Source: Thermomicrobiales bacterium
Lineage (GTDB): Bacteria; Chloroflexota; Chloroflexia; Thermomicrobiales; UBA6265
Length of the DNA stretch: 7,934 nt
Direction of reading: 5' to 3'
Assembly: GCA_030446955.1 (NCBI GenBank)
Contig: JAUJMG010000040.1
Location: 3,056 to 10,989 of the forward strand
Shown: piece after piece, positions 1-5,354 of the stretch
Layout of the letters: every line of letters begins with the position of its first letter
Numbering within the stretch: the stretch's first letter is position 1
Notes under the pieces: model-generated
Told to the model about the DNA's origin: nothing
Database searches by the model: none
Seen by the model: only the letters and a program-made list of their open reading frames with translations
Made by a program: the position numbers and the translations under genes

Positions 1-234
1 CCTGGCGCGTCGAAGAGGCTCAGGCGGCGCTGCCGTCGCCGGTGTCACCCTGCCTCAACCGCCCCGCCTGAGCAAACGCGGCAACCGTGCAGGGCCCCCC
101 GACGGCGTAACCCTTGCCACGGGTCGGAGGCAACCGTCGTTATGCGAAAAACGATGGGGCTAGGAGACGCGGCGGCCTCTCAGGGTGGAGAGGCCCTTCC
201 CTACCTTGAGCATCTCGCCCCATGGCCTGACTGG
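1..234. other. Gene-less left edge with inverted repeats
   Basis: No complete gene is visible. A plus-strand frame is open from the window edge to a TGA at 69-71 and reads like a possible C-terminus (WRVEEAQAALPSPVSP then CLNRPA), but 22 codons are too few to assign. A perfect 10-bp inverted repeat, GCTCAGGCGG at 18-27 and CCGCCTGAGC at 64-73, encloses 36 nt and overlaps that stop codon. A 9-bp direct repeat GGCAACCGT lies at 80-88 and 129-137. A separate 8-bp hairpin is listed at 174-195. I compared the stretch from memory with common riboswitch cores and recognised none. Confidence 0.4.
174..195. terminator. 8-bp hairpin, possible terminator
   Basis: GGCCTCTC (174-181) pairs perfectly with GAGAGGCC (188-195) across a 6-nt loop. 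It lies 40 nt beyond the DinB stop codon, so it could end the minus-strand unit. On the minus strand it is followed by GC-rich sequence without a T-run. On the plus strand it is followed by the slightly pyrimidine-rich CTTCCCTACCTT, so it could instead end a plus-strand gene lying left of the window. The stem is certain; the termination role and direction are inferred. Confidence 0.35.
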
Positions 235-714
235 CTAGTTGCCCTGCGTCTCATAATCCCATAGCCCATGATCGACTTCGGGCAGGTCGGGGACGCCGAG
301 GCGTTCGAGGATATGCAGCGCCTCGGTGCGATGCTCCGCGTTATGGAGGACGACGTGGATGATCGTGCCGCCGAACGTCTTGCGCGCGGCGAAGTGGTCA
401 ATGTAGGTGTCTTCCAGGCGCTGCTCGTTACGAAACTGGCGCGCAACGGTCGCGAAGGTGGCGTAGGAGCGCTCGTGGTCTTCGATCAGGGTGGCCACAG
501 AGCTAGCGTCTCGCTCGTCCTTGATCGGCTGCTCGACCATCAACCCAGTCCAGAAATCGACGTTGAGGATCATGTGATCGAACGTTGCGCGCAAACTGCG
601 GTGCCCGATATCGAACGGTTGATCGAGCTGCGCGTCGCTCAGGCCGCGGCTCACGTCCAGGAGACGTGCCGTGGCCCAATGATCGTGTGCCAACAGGCGA
701 TCAAGCAGATCCAT
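235..714 (-). CDS. DinB/YfiT-type putative metal-dependent protein
   Basis: A 159-residue protein with the length and pattern of the DinB-like four-helix-bundle superfamily. It opens with a helix carrying HDHWATARLLD (10-20), a typical start for this family. The three expected metal-binding histidines are visible: His47 in TFDHM, and His124 and His128 in HNAEHRTEALHIL (HxxxH). Known relatives are DNA-damage-inducible proteins of unclear role and thiol-dependent transferases or isomerases (bacillithiol, mycothiol or maleylpyruvate type); nothing here fixes the substrate. The ATG at 714 is preceded by AAGGAGGA at 721-728 with good spacing, so the start is firm. It lies 53 nt downstream of the dienelactone-hydrolase-like gene on the same strand and is probably co-transcribed with it. 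The family assignment is strong; the reaction is unknown. Confidence 0.9.
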   Translation of the reverse strand: MDLLDRLLAHDHWATARLLDVSRGLSDAQLDQPFDIGHRSLRATFDHMILNVDFWTGLMVEQPIKDERDASSVATLIEDHERSYATFATVARQFRNEQRLEDTYIDHFAARKTFGGTIIHVVLHNAEHRTEALHILERLGVPDLPEVDHGLWDYETQGN

Positions 715-767
715 CCGCTATCCTCCTTGCACGTATCTGCCGGATAAAGAACCGTCATGCGGAGCAC

Positions 768-1442
768 TCACGCGAGCCGAGTCTTCAGGAAGGCCAGCGT
801 GCGTTCCCAGACCAGTTCCGCCGCTGCGGCGTTGTACACATCCGGCCGGTTGGGCTCGACGAACCAGTGGCCGGTGCCGGGATAGACGTGGAACGTCGCC
901 TCGCACCCCGCCGCGCGGATCCTGGCCTCCAGCGCGCGAACGGCCTCAAGCGGCTCGAAGTCGTCGTGCTCCGCGAAGTGGCCGAGGTAGGCAGCCCGCG
1001 CCGTGCTGTAATCACCGTCGTCCGTCCCATAGACCGCCACGACCGCGCTGACGTCGTCCGGCCGCACCTGCGACAGATGCAGCGCCCAGTAGGCGCCCAG
1101 CGAGAAACCGATGACCCCAATCTGCGCACCTGTTACCGCCGGCAACCCGCGCAGCTGATCCACGGCGGCTTGCACGACCGCCTCCGCCTCGGCCGGCGCG
1201 CGATCGTGCGAGGCGACCAATGCCTCAGCCTCGGCGATGGACACGGTCGTCGCCCCGTCGGCATACAAACTCGGCGCCAGCGCCACGTAGCCTTCCGCCG
1301 CCAGCCGGTCGCACACGTCGGTGAAGACGGACGTCAGTCCCCACCAGGCGTGCAGCACCAGCACGCCGGCGCCAGTACCACGTTCCGGCACCGCCAGATA
1401 CGCGCGATTGCCCGCCGGCCCGACTTGCAGCCACTTGCCCAC
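768..1442 (-). CDS. Dienelactone hydrolase family protein
   Basis: An alpha/beta-hydrolase of the dienelactone hydrolase family, 224 residues from the chosen GTG start (canonical enzymes are about 230). After a short N-terminal strand come VLVLHAWWGL (oxyanion-loop region), the nucleophile elbow GFSLGAYWAL with Ser114, the acid loop HFAEHDDFEP (Asp160 likely) and YPGTGHWF with His192. The nucleophile is Ser, not the Cys of classical ClcD-type enzymes, so true dienelactone hydrolysis should not be assumed; an esterase-like role is possible. The GTG at 1440-1442 has GGAGG at 1448-1452, 5 nt upstream. The frame stays open to an ATG at 1652, but those 70 extra residues lie outside the usual domain and have no comparable ribosome-binding site. 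No signal peptide is seen, so it is probably cytoplasmic. It is the first gene of a likely two-gene unit with the DinB-type gene. Confidence 0.88.
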   Translation of the reverse strand: MGKWLQVGPAGNRAYLAVPERGTGAGVLVLHAWWGLTSVFTDVCDRLAAEGYVALAPSLYADGATTVSIAEAEALVASHDRAPAEAEAVVQAAVDQLRGLPAVTGAQIGVIGFSLGAYWALHLSQVRPDDVSAVVAVYGTDDGDYSTARAAYLGHFAEHDDFEPLEAVRALEARIRAAGCEATFHVYPGTGHWFVEPNRPDVYNAAAAELVWERTLAFLKTRLA

Positions 1443-1461
1443 GCCCACCTCCGTACGTACA

Positions 1462-1477
1462 TCGAACGTCCGTTCGA
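1462..1477. promoter_or_regulatory. 16-bp palindrome, candidate operator
   Basis: TCGAAC (1462-1467) and GTTCGA (1472-1477) are perfect inverted arms around GTCC. The element sits between the candidate -10 box and the ribosome-binding site of the dienelactone-hydrolase-like gene, where a repressor would block initiation. The palindrome is directly seen; its regulatory role and any cognate regulator are inferred, and no regulator gene lies in the window. Confidence 0.4.
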
Positions 1478-1481
1478 ATAC

Positions 1482-1509
1482 AGCATAGCCAAGGCGGTCG
1501 GATTTGCAA
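1482..1509 (-). promoter_or_regulatory. Candidate sigma70-like promoter for hydrolase/DinB unit
   Basis: Reading the minus strand, TTGCAA (1509-1504) is followed after 16 nt by TATGCT (1487-1482). Each hexamer matches the sigma70 consensus at 4 of 6 positions. The predicted start of transcription near 1475 would fall inside the palindrome at 1462-1477 and leave a leader of about 33 nt to the GTG at 1442. That fits the short N-terminus rather than the ATG at 1652. This is by-eye pattern matching in a lineage whose promoters I cannot benchmark. Confidence 0.3.
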
Positions 1510-1815
1510 AGCGAGCAGAGCAGGAGAGCCTCGCCATCACTTCGGAAACCGGCTTGAACCCGTGCTTCGTCGAGGCATTCTTCCACGCCTGGAACTCCCG
1601 TTGAAGATAGGCGGGACGGTACAGCGAGAACCCTTGTCATAGTGGCAGTCACATGTCTTGGAATCGGGATTCGTCGAACGCTTCATCGTTGTGTCAAACA
1701 GATCAGGTCTCCCAAGTCACCACTGGAAGTGGTTGGCGAGACGTTGCTTCTGAAAATGGGTAAAAACACCGGCAAATCTCTAGGTGCGGGCGAAGTATCG
1801 AACTGCTTAGGGGTG
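1510..1815. other. Gene-poor, lower-GC spacer
   Basis: Nothing here reads as a convincing gene on either strand; the open frames have no motifs, sensible starts or family resemblance. Hand count gives 60 G+C in 120 bases over 1681-1800, against 44 in 60 over 2101-2160 in the neighbouring gene. One short perfect palindrome is present: ACCACT (1719-1724), GGA, AGTGGT (1728-1733). The stretch ends at the first copy of the direct repeat, so it may be foreign or decayed DNA left at an insertion boundary. That origin is inference. Confidence 0.4.
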
Positions 1816-1843
1816 CCTCAAGAACGACCGTTTGTGCAACGGA
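1816..1843 (+). repeat. Direct repeat, left copy
   Basis: The first 22 nt match the copy at 4325-4346 at 20 positions, sharing the uninterrupted 12-mer GACCGTTTGTGC plus the leading CCTCAA. Extended to 28 nt, 24 positions agree. Both copies point the same way and both lie in gene-free DNA next to a gene's 3' end, so coding conservation does not explain them. They could be ends of a vanished mobile element, a recombination site pair, or members of a dispersed intergenic family. Confidence 0.7.
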
Positions 1844-1860
1844 GGCCACCCTCGTTGGCC
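1844..1860 (-). terminator. Short hairpin downstream of phosphotransferase gene
   Basis: GGCCA (1844-1848) and TGGCC (1856-1860) can pair around a 7-nt loop, starting 12 nt beyond the stop codon of the minus-strand phosphotransferase gene. The stem is only 5 bp and no T-run follows, so termination is a weak suggestion based mainly on position. Confidence 0.2.
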
Positions 1861-1872
1861 CCGACCAAGCCC

Positions 1873-3033
1873 TCAGGTGGTGCCGATGAGGGCGCGGGCC
1901 TCGTCGGCCAGGTCCAGCATGAACGGCTGCATCGCGGCGTGGCGGTCCAGAAGCGCCTCCGGCGTCCCCCCGAAGGCCGCCTCCACTCGCGGCCGCGCCG
2001 TCTCGTCGGCGAGCGCGATCATGAGGACCCCGGACAGGGGGCCGTGCTGCAGGGCGAGCGTGGCCGCGAAGCCGAGCCGGGCCACCTCCGCCGCCCCCGT
2101 CCAGCCCACCTCCCGCAGTCCGGCTAGGTATCCCGCGAAGCAAGGCCCGGCAAGCGCGGGCAGATCGGCCGGCTCCCGGTCGCGTGCCCACATCACCGAG
2201 TTGGCCACGAGGTGGGCCGCGTCGGTACCGATCGGTTGCGGCCCGGACTGGCCCCAGTCGATCGCCACCGTTTCGGTCGCCCCGTCGACGTCTCGGGCGC
2301 ACAGGTTGCGCCGTGCCGCATCGCCGTGACAGAGCACCCGGGGCAAATCGTCGAGCGCGGCGAGGAACACCCCCCGCTCCGCCCACAGCCGGCGCCCTCG
2401 CGCGGCAAGTTCCCCGGGCCAGCCGCGCTGAGCGAGGGAGTCATCCTTGGTGTTGGCGCTCCGGTCCCAGAACGGGGTGATGGCCGGCTCCCGCCAGCGC
2501 AGCAGGTCTCGGCACAGCCACGGCTCCTCCGGCAACGACCGCCCAGTGAGGTAGGCCCCGTTGAAGCGGCCGAGGTGGCGGGCGGCCTCGCCGTACCGCG
2601 CCAGCGACCAGCGCGTCCCGGACGGCTCGGCGATGTCCTCCAGCCAGAGCCGGACCCCATCCGCGCCCTCGTCGACGCCGTAGCAGCGGGGCGCGGCCAA
2701 GCCGGCCGGCAGCCCGTCGAGCAGCCCCGAGGCGTAGAGGTGGGCCTCGCGCCGCCAGTAGAACTGGTGGCCGCGATCGGACTGGCTGACGCCGCCGGCG
2801 GACGGGCGACGCAGGACCTTGAGCACCACCGACCAGGGTCGCGCGGCCCCCCGATCGACGGCCGTGCCGGTGAAACGGATCGGGACTCCCCCGCCCAGCT
2901 CGGCCCCCATGCCGCCGCCCAGCAGTGTGGCGCTCCAGTTCTCGACGACCGCGACCTCGCTGTCCAGCGCCCGGCGCACCACCGGCTCCAATACCGCGCG
3001 GTCGATCGCCTGGACCAACGCGTCCCGGTCCAC
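1873..3033 (-). CDS. Aminoglycoside phosphotransferase (APH)-family protein
   Basis: A kinase-fold phosphotransferase of the APH/choline-kinase type, 386 residues from the chosen start. Visible elements in order: the nucleotide-loop region LLGGGMGAEL (37-46), a candidate ATP-anchoring Lys72 in VVLKVLRR, its likely partner Glu96 in YWRREAHLY, the catalytic loop HGDAARRN with Asp238 and Asn243, and the metal-binding Asp259 in IDWG. A complete catalytic set argues for an active enzyme. Many environmental members do not confer resistance, so the substrate (antibiotic, sugar, amino alcohol or other) cannot be read here. The GTG at 3031-3033 has GGGAGG at 3040-3045, 6 nt away. An in-frame ATG at 3108 would add 25 residues but has only GGAG 3 nt before it. 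The gene is divergent from the EthD-domain gene and lies inside the direct-repeat-bounded segment. Confidence 0.88.
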   Translation of the reverse strand: MDRDALVQAIDRAVLEPVVRRALDSEVAVVENWSATLLGGGMGAELGGGVPIRFTGTAVDRGAARPWSVVLKVLRRPSAGGVSQSDRGHQFYWRREAHLYASGLLDGLPAGLAAPRCYGVDEGADGVRLWLEDIAEPSGTRWSLARYGEAARHLGRFNGAYLTGRSLPEEPWLCRDLLRWREPAITPFWDRSANTKDDSLAQRGWPGELAARGRRLWAERGVFLAALDDLPRVLCHGDAARRNLCARDVDGATETVAIDWGQSGPQPIGTDAAHLVANSVMWARDREPADLPALAGPCFAGYLAGLREVGWTGAAEVARLGFAATLALQHGPLSGVLMIALADETARPRVEAAFGGTPEALLDRHAAMQPFMLDLADEARALIGTT

Positions 3034-3179
3034 GCCGTGCCTCCCTCGTGTCTGGCCGGGCACACGAAAACCCGGCAAGGTCGAAACGGCCCCGACCGGG
3101 TTCGCCATTCACTCCACTCGACGCATGGGCGACCAGGGGATAGCCGCGCCGAGCATCAATGTGTCCGAGGTGGCGTCAC

Positions 3180-3192
3180 GGTAGCAGCTACC
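3180..3192. promoter_or_regulatory. 13-bp palindrome in divergent intergenic region
   Basis: GGTAGC and GCTACC are perfect inverted arms about a central A. The site lies in the space between the phosphotransferase gene and the EthD-domain gene, which diverge from here, and could bind a dimeric regulator controlling one or both. I found no convincing -35/-10 pair beside it, so an operator role is only suggested. Confidence 0.35.
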
Positions 3193-3242
3193 ACGGACGA
3201 GGGATAGAGGGAAAACCCCTAGAAGCAGTCGACAGTTGGCCG

Positions 3243-3265
3243 ACCATGATGGTAACCGCCATGAT
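3243..3265. promoter_or_regulatory. Palindrome plus tandem CCATGAT motif
   Basis: ACCAT-G-ATGGT (3243-3253) is a perfect 11-bp palindrome, and its inner CCATGAT (3244-3250) recurs at 3259-3265, 15 bp away. The region between contains GGTAACC, itself symmetric. It lies just upstream of the EthD-domain reading frame and looks like a possible regulator-binding array. The structure is seen directly; its function is inferred. Confidence 0.3.
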
Positions 3266-3274
3266 TGAGACGAT

Positions 3275-3844
3275 ATGAGGGGGAAAGCAGCCAGAGAATC
3301 AACCAGGATGGGCGGCGGGGCAGGGAACCGCACTTGCCTGCGATGGGCAGTCAGTGCAAAGTGCAAGAGGAGGTCAGCATGGACATCGACCAGAGCGGTG
3401 GTGGCTGCCCTACTGGCAGCCGGGTGGAGGATCGAGGCGACCGCCCAGGAGGCGACGCCCGATGTCACCCCCGGGGCGGAGCAAGAGCTGAACGCCATCG
3501 TGGTTCTCTTCGGGCAGCTGACCGGCGTGGCAGCCTTCGAGACGTACTACCTGGGCACCCACCGGCCGCTCGCCCTGCAGATCCCGGGGCTGCAGGAGAT
3601 CCTCGGGGGGCCGGTTCTGGGCACGCTGGAGGGTGGGCAGGCTGAGACCCACCGCATCGCTATCCTGCGTTTCGCGGGCCGGGCTGAGATGGAAGGGGCG
3701 CTCGCCTCGCCGGAGGGGCGGGATGCCTTCGCCGACGTGGCGAACTTCGCCACGGGCGGGGTAACGGCCTTCTTCGTCCGGCTCGAGTCGGTGGCTAGTG
3801 TGGCGGGCAGTGGGACACCGGTCGCCGCGACGCCGACGGCGTAG
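3275..3844 (+). CDS. Exported EthD-domain protein, N-terminus uncertain
   Basis: The frame ending at the TAG at 3842-3844 encodes a probable secreted small protein. A hydrophobic run AVVAALLAAG is followed by a likely signal-peptidase site (EATAQ before EATPDVTP). Then comes an EthD-like dimeric alpha/beta-barrel domain with AFETYYLGTHRPLALQIPGL, a conserved-looking FAGRAEMEGALASPEGRDAF segment and FFVRLE at the domain end, followed by a low-complexity Ala/Thr/Pro tail ending ATPTA. EthD relatives include proteins near ethyl-tert-butyl-ether degradation genes and monooxygenase-like barrels; no activity can be assigned. The start is a problem. In-frame ATGs at 3275 and 3308 have poor ribosome-binding sites and put over 35 residues before the hydrophobic run. 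The strong AGGAGG with ATG at 3379 is one base out of frame. The widest open frame is given here; a 5' frameshift is likely. The domain call is confident, integrity is not. Confidence 0.68.
   Translation: MRGKAARESTRMGGGAGNRTCLRWAVSAKCKRRSAWTSTRAVVAALLAAGWRIEATAQEATPDVTPGAEQELNAIVVLFGQLTGVAAFETYYLGTHRPLALQIPGLQEILGGPVLGTLEGGQAETHRIAILRFAGRAEMEGALASPEGRDAFADVANFATGGVTAFFVRLESVASVAGSGTPVAATPTA
3368..3381 (+). promoter_or_regulatory. Strong ribosome-binding site and ATG out of frame with EthD domain
   Basis: AGGAGG (3368-3373) stands 5 nt before the ATG at 3379-3381, the best initiation site in this region. The frame it opens soon reads as Gly/Arg-rich noise, while the frame one base later encodes the signal-peptide-like run and the EthD domain. 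Removing one C of the CC pair at 3390-3391 would join MDID directly to RAVVAALLAAG, a plausible signal peptide. This is why a single-base insertion or sequencing error is suspected. Confidence 0.6.
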
Positions 3845-3989
3845 CGGCGGTGGGCAATCTGGGGAGACGGCTTCGTGCGTCCCGCTGGTAGCCGATTGAT
3901 CCCCACCTCCACGACGAGCGCCGTCCTTCGCGGCGGCGCTCCGCGCAACTGCGGACGGCCTGGACCCTCATGATCTTCGTGTCCGACCG

Positions 3990-4316
3990 GTGCTGTCTGC
4001 CGACGGCCTCGCCTTCCAGGCCAAGACGGGGCGCCACGGCCAGGGCGCGTGGGAGGCGACGAGCGAGCGGGCCGCCGTGATGACCCTGGCGCTCCTGATC
4101 CAGGAGGGCACAGTCTTCCGGGGCACGGTCCGGGTCCGCGCGGCCCTGGAGGTCGACGCGACGGGCGACGCCTTCGCCGGGACGTTCACCACCGAGTTCG
4201 TCGGCACCGACGGCGCCACGTCGGGCGAGAGGGGCCCGCTTGCGGTCAGGGGAGAGCGAGTCCGGGCCGAGCCACCGGTGTCGAGGGCAACGCCCGCCGT
4301 CACCCCGCCGGGGTAG
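3990..4316 (+). CDS. C-terminal remnant of a putative exported protein
   Basis: A 108-residue frame from GTG to TAG. It contains LSADGLAFQAK, GQGAWEATSERAAV, FRGTVRVRAALEVD and DAFAGTFTTEFVGTDG, then a Pro/Thr/Ala-rich tail. From memory this order resembles the second half of small secreted proteins common in Thermomicrobia, which normally begin with a signal peptide and a TW/FTADG-type first half. Here the first half is absent: the frame extends without a stop only back to 3900, there is no ATG, no ribosome-binding site precedes the GTG, and no signal peptide is seen. It lies 145 nt after the EthD-domain gene on the same strand and ends just before the right direct repeat. I read it as a 5'-truncated pseudogene. 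A chance open frame in GC-rich DNA is less likely because the residue pattern is protein-like. Confidence 0.45.
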   Translation: MLSADGLAFQAKTGRHGQGAWEATSERAAVMTLALLIQEGTVFRGTVRVRAALEVDATGDAFAGTFTTEFVGTDGATSGERGPLAVRGERVRAEPPVSRATPAVTPPG

Positions 4317-4324
4317 CAGGGCCA

Positions 4325-4352
4325 CCTCAAAAATGACCGTTTGTGCGATGGA
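4325..4352 (+). repeat. Direct repeat, right copy
   Basis: Partner of the copy at 1816-1843, in the same orientation. Mismatches within the first 22 nt are G/A at the seventh base and C/T at the tenth. This copy begins 8 nt after the stop codon of the truncated exported-protein frame. Together the copies bound about 2.5 kb containing the phosphotransferase, EthD-domain and remnant genes. No transposase or recombinase gene is seen inside. Confidence 0.7.
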
Positions 4353-4709
4353 TCGGCGAGTTGCGAATCAGTGCTCACCCTGAGTTCACCGACCTATCCC
4401 AAAACCCGTCTCGAAATCTCCGTCGCGCTCCTGCAGGTTCTATGACGCACGGTTCGGGTTCATGCGCCCTCGGCGACAGGCGAAAGTGTTTCTCCGTGTT
4501 CTTGCTCGGCTCTCCAAAAGCGGCACGTCGCTAACCTGTCGCCGTTGGTTGGACCACGTATTCAGGGAGTTCGGCCACCGCCCTACTCGGATTCGGATGG
4601 TGGCCGCCCAACCACATCACGATCCCCTTGCCTCCTCAGATCGGTCCCGTCAGACTAAGCAGGTCTGGTGGCATAGGGGCCGCGGGCCGATGCCCTTCGG
4701 CTAGCTGCC
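4353..4709. other. Gene-poor spacer before macro-domain gene
   Basis: About 360 nt with no supportable gene. Short frames such as those at 4343-4534 and 4462-4704 lack a ribosome-binding site, motifs or family resemblance. A hand count over 4381-4440 gives 34 G+C of 60, lower than the flanking genes. The promoter for the macro-domain gene presumably lies here, but I found no -35/-10 pair good enough to name. It may, like 1510-1815, be decayed DNA at the edge of the repeat-bounded segment. Confidence 0.4.
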
Positions 4710-4719
4710 CCTCCGGAGG
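4710..4719 (+). promoter_or_regulatory. Ribosome-binding site within a 10-bp palindrome
   Basis: CCTCCGGAGG is a perfect palindrome whose right half, GGAGG (4715-4719), is the ribosome-binding site 4 nt before the macro-domain ATG. The adjacent CCTCC could mask it by intermolecular pairing; a tight hairpin with no loop cannot form fully. The site fixes the start codon. A control role is speculative. Confidence 0.4.
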
Positions 4720-4723
4720 TGCC

Positions 4724-5245
4724 ATGCTCGGGACCAGCATCGAGGTCGTGCAGGGGGACATCACCCACCAGCGGGTGGATGCGATCGTCAATGCCGCTAA
4801 CAACTCGCTGCTGGGTGGCGGCGGAGTGGATGGGGCGATCCACCGGGCCGCCGGTCCAGAGCTGCTGGAGGCGTGCGGCACGCTCGGCAGCTTCCCCACC
4901 GGAGAAGCTCGCATCACTCCCGGCTTCCGGCTGCCGGCCAAGTGGGTCATCCACACGGTCGGGCCGGTCTGGCAGGGAGGCCGCGCTGGCGAGGACGAGT
5001 TGCTGCGGAGCTGCTACCGCCGCAGCCTGGGCCTGGCGGTCGCCCATGGGATCCGCACCATCGCCTTCCCCTCGATTAGCACCGGCGTCTACGGTTTCCC
5101 CGTCCGTCGTGCCGCACCGATCGCCCTGGCCGAGATCGAGCGCTTCCTGACCAACCACGCTGAGATCCACCGGGTGACGATGGTTTGCCACGGTCTCGAC
5201 ACCTACCGTGCCTACCTGGACGCGGCGGAAACGCTCGACGCCTGA
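4724..5245 (+). CDS. Macro-domain O-acetyl-ADP-ribose deacetylase (YmdB-like)
   Basis: A 173-residue single macro domain of the MacroD/YmdB type, which hydrolyses O-acetyl-ADP-ribose and removes ADP-ribose from acidic side chains. The N-terminus reads EVVQGDIT, then VNAAN with Asn26, then GGGGVDGAIH with catalytic Asp36, matching YmdB Asn25 and Asp35. Further on are TGEARITPGF, WVIHTVGPVW and the diphosphate-binding loop SISTGVYGFP (117-126). Length and motif order match E. coli YmdB, which the sequence resembles closely; the loop after LLEACG is a few residues shorter. The ATG at 4724 follows GGAGG, which rules out the longer frame from 4628. No signal peptide is present, so it is cytoplasmic. 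The SWIM zinc-finger gene follows on the same strand after 109 nt. YmdB also modulates RNase III in E. coli, but nothing here shows that role. Confidence 0.95.
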   Translation: MLGTSIEVVQGDITHQRVDAIVNAANNSLLGGGGVDGAIHRAAGPELLEACGTLGSFPTGEARITPGFRLPAKWVIHTVGPVWQGGRAGEDELLRSCYRRSLGLAVAHGIRTIAFPSISTGVYGFPVRRAAPIALAEIERFLTNHAEIHRVTMVCHGLDTYRAYLDAAETLDA

Positions 5246-5320
5246 GCGGTGATTCCCGTGGGGATGGCTACTCCCGCCTGGAAGCATCGGCAAAGGTGCT
5301 CGGATCACCTCAGGAACCGT

Positions 5321-5337
5321 CCGGATGCTTCATCCGG
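5321..5337 (+). promoter_or_regulatory. 7-bp hairpin immediately before SWIM gene ribosome-binding site
   Basis: CCGGATG (5321-5327) and CATCCGG (5331-5337) pair perfectly around CTT, ending 4 nt before AGGAGG at 5342-5347. No T-run follows, so it is a poor terminator. It may stabilise the leader of the SWIM message, protect a processed end, or influence initiation. The structure is directly readable; the function is inferred. Confidence 0.45.
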
Positions 5338-5354
5338 CAGCAGGAGGGGTGAGC

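Noticed and set aside
585..1604. Long plus-strand open frame (339 codons) opposite the hydrolase and DinB-type genes
   Set aside because: It is the antisense shadow of the dienelactone-hydrolase-like gene: rich in Arg and Pro, without motifs, while the minus strand shows a full catalytic triad. Its last 50 codons look slightly more protein-like but match no family I recognise.
1443..1652. 70-residue N-terminal extension of the hydrolase from an ATG at 1652
   Set aside because: The known domain begins at the GTG at 1442, which has a good ribosome-binding site. The extension has no recognisable motif and would cover the candidate promoter and palindrome.
2212..3207. Long plus-strand frame opposite the phosphotransferase gene
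   Set aside because: GC-rich antisense shadow; the minus strand carries the complete APH catalytic motif set.
4343..4704. Small plus-strand frames in the spacer before the macro-domain gene
   Set aside because: No ribosome-binding site, no motif, one begins inside the direct repeat, and composition is not gene-like.
5303..5322. Possible third copy of the direct repeat (CACCTCAGGAACCGTCCGG)
   Set aside because: It shares only CACCTCA and a displaced CCGT with the repeat and needs gaps to align, so it is at chance level.
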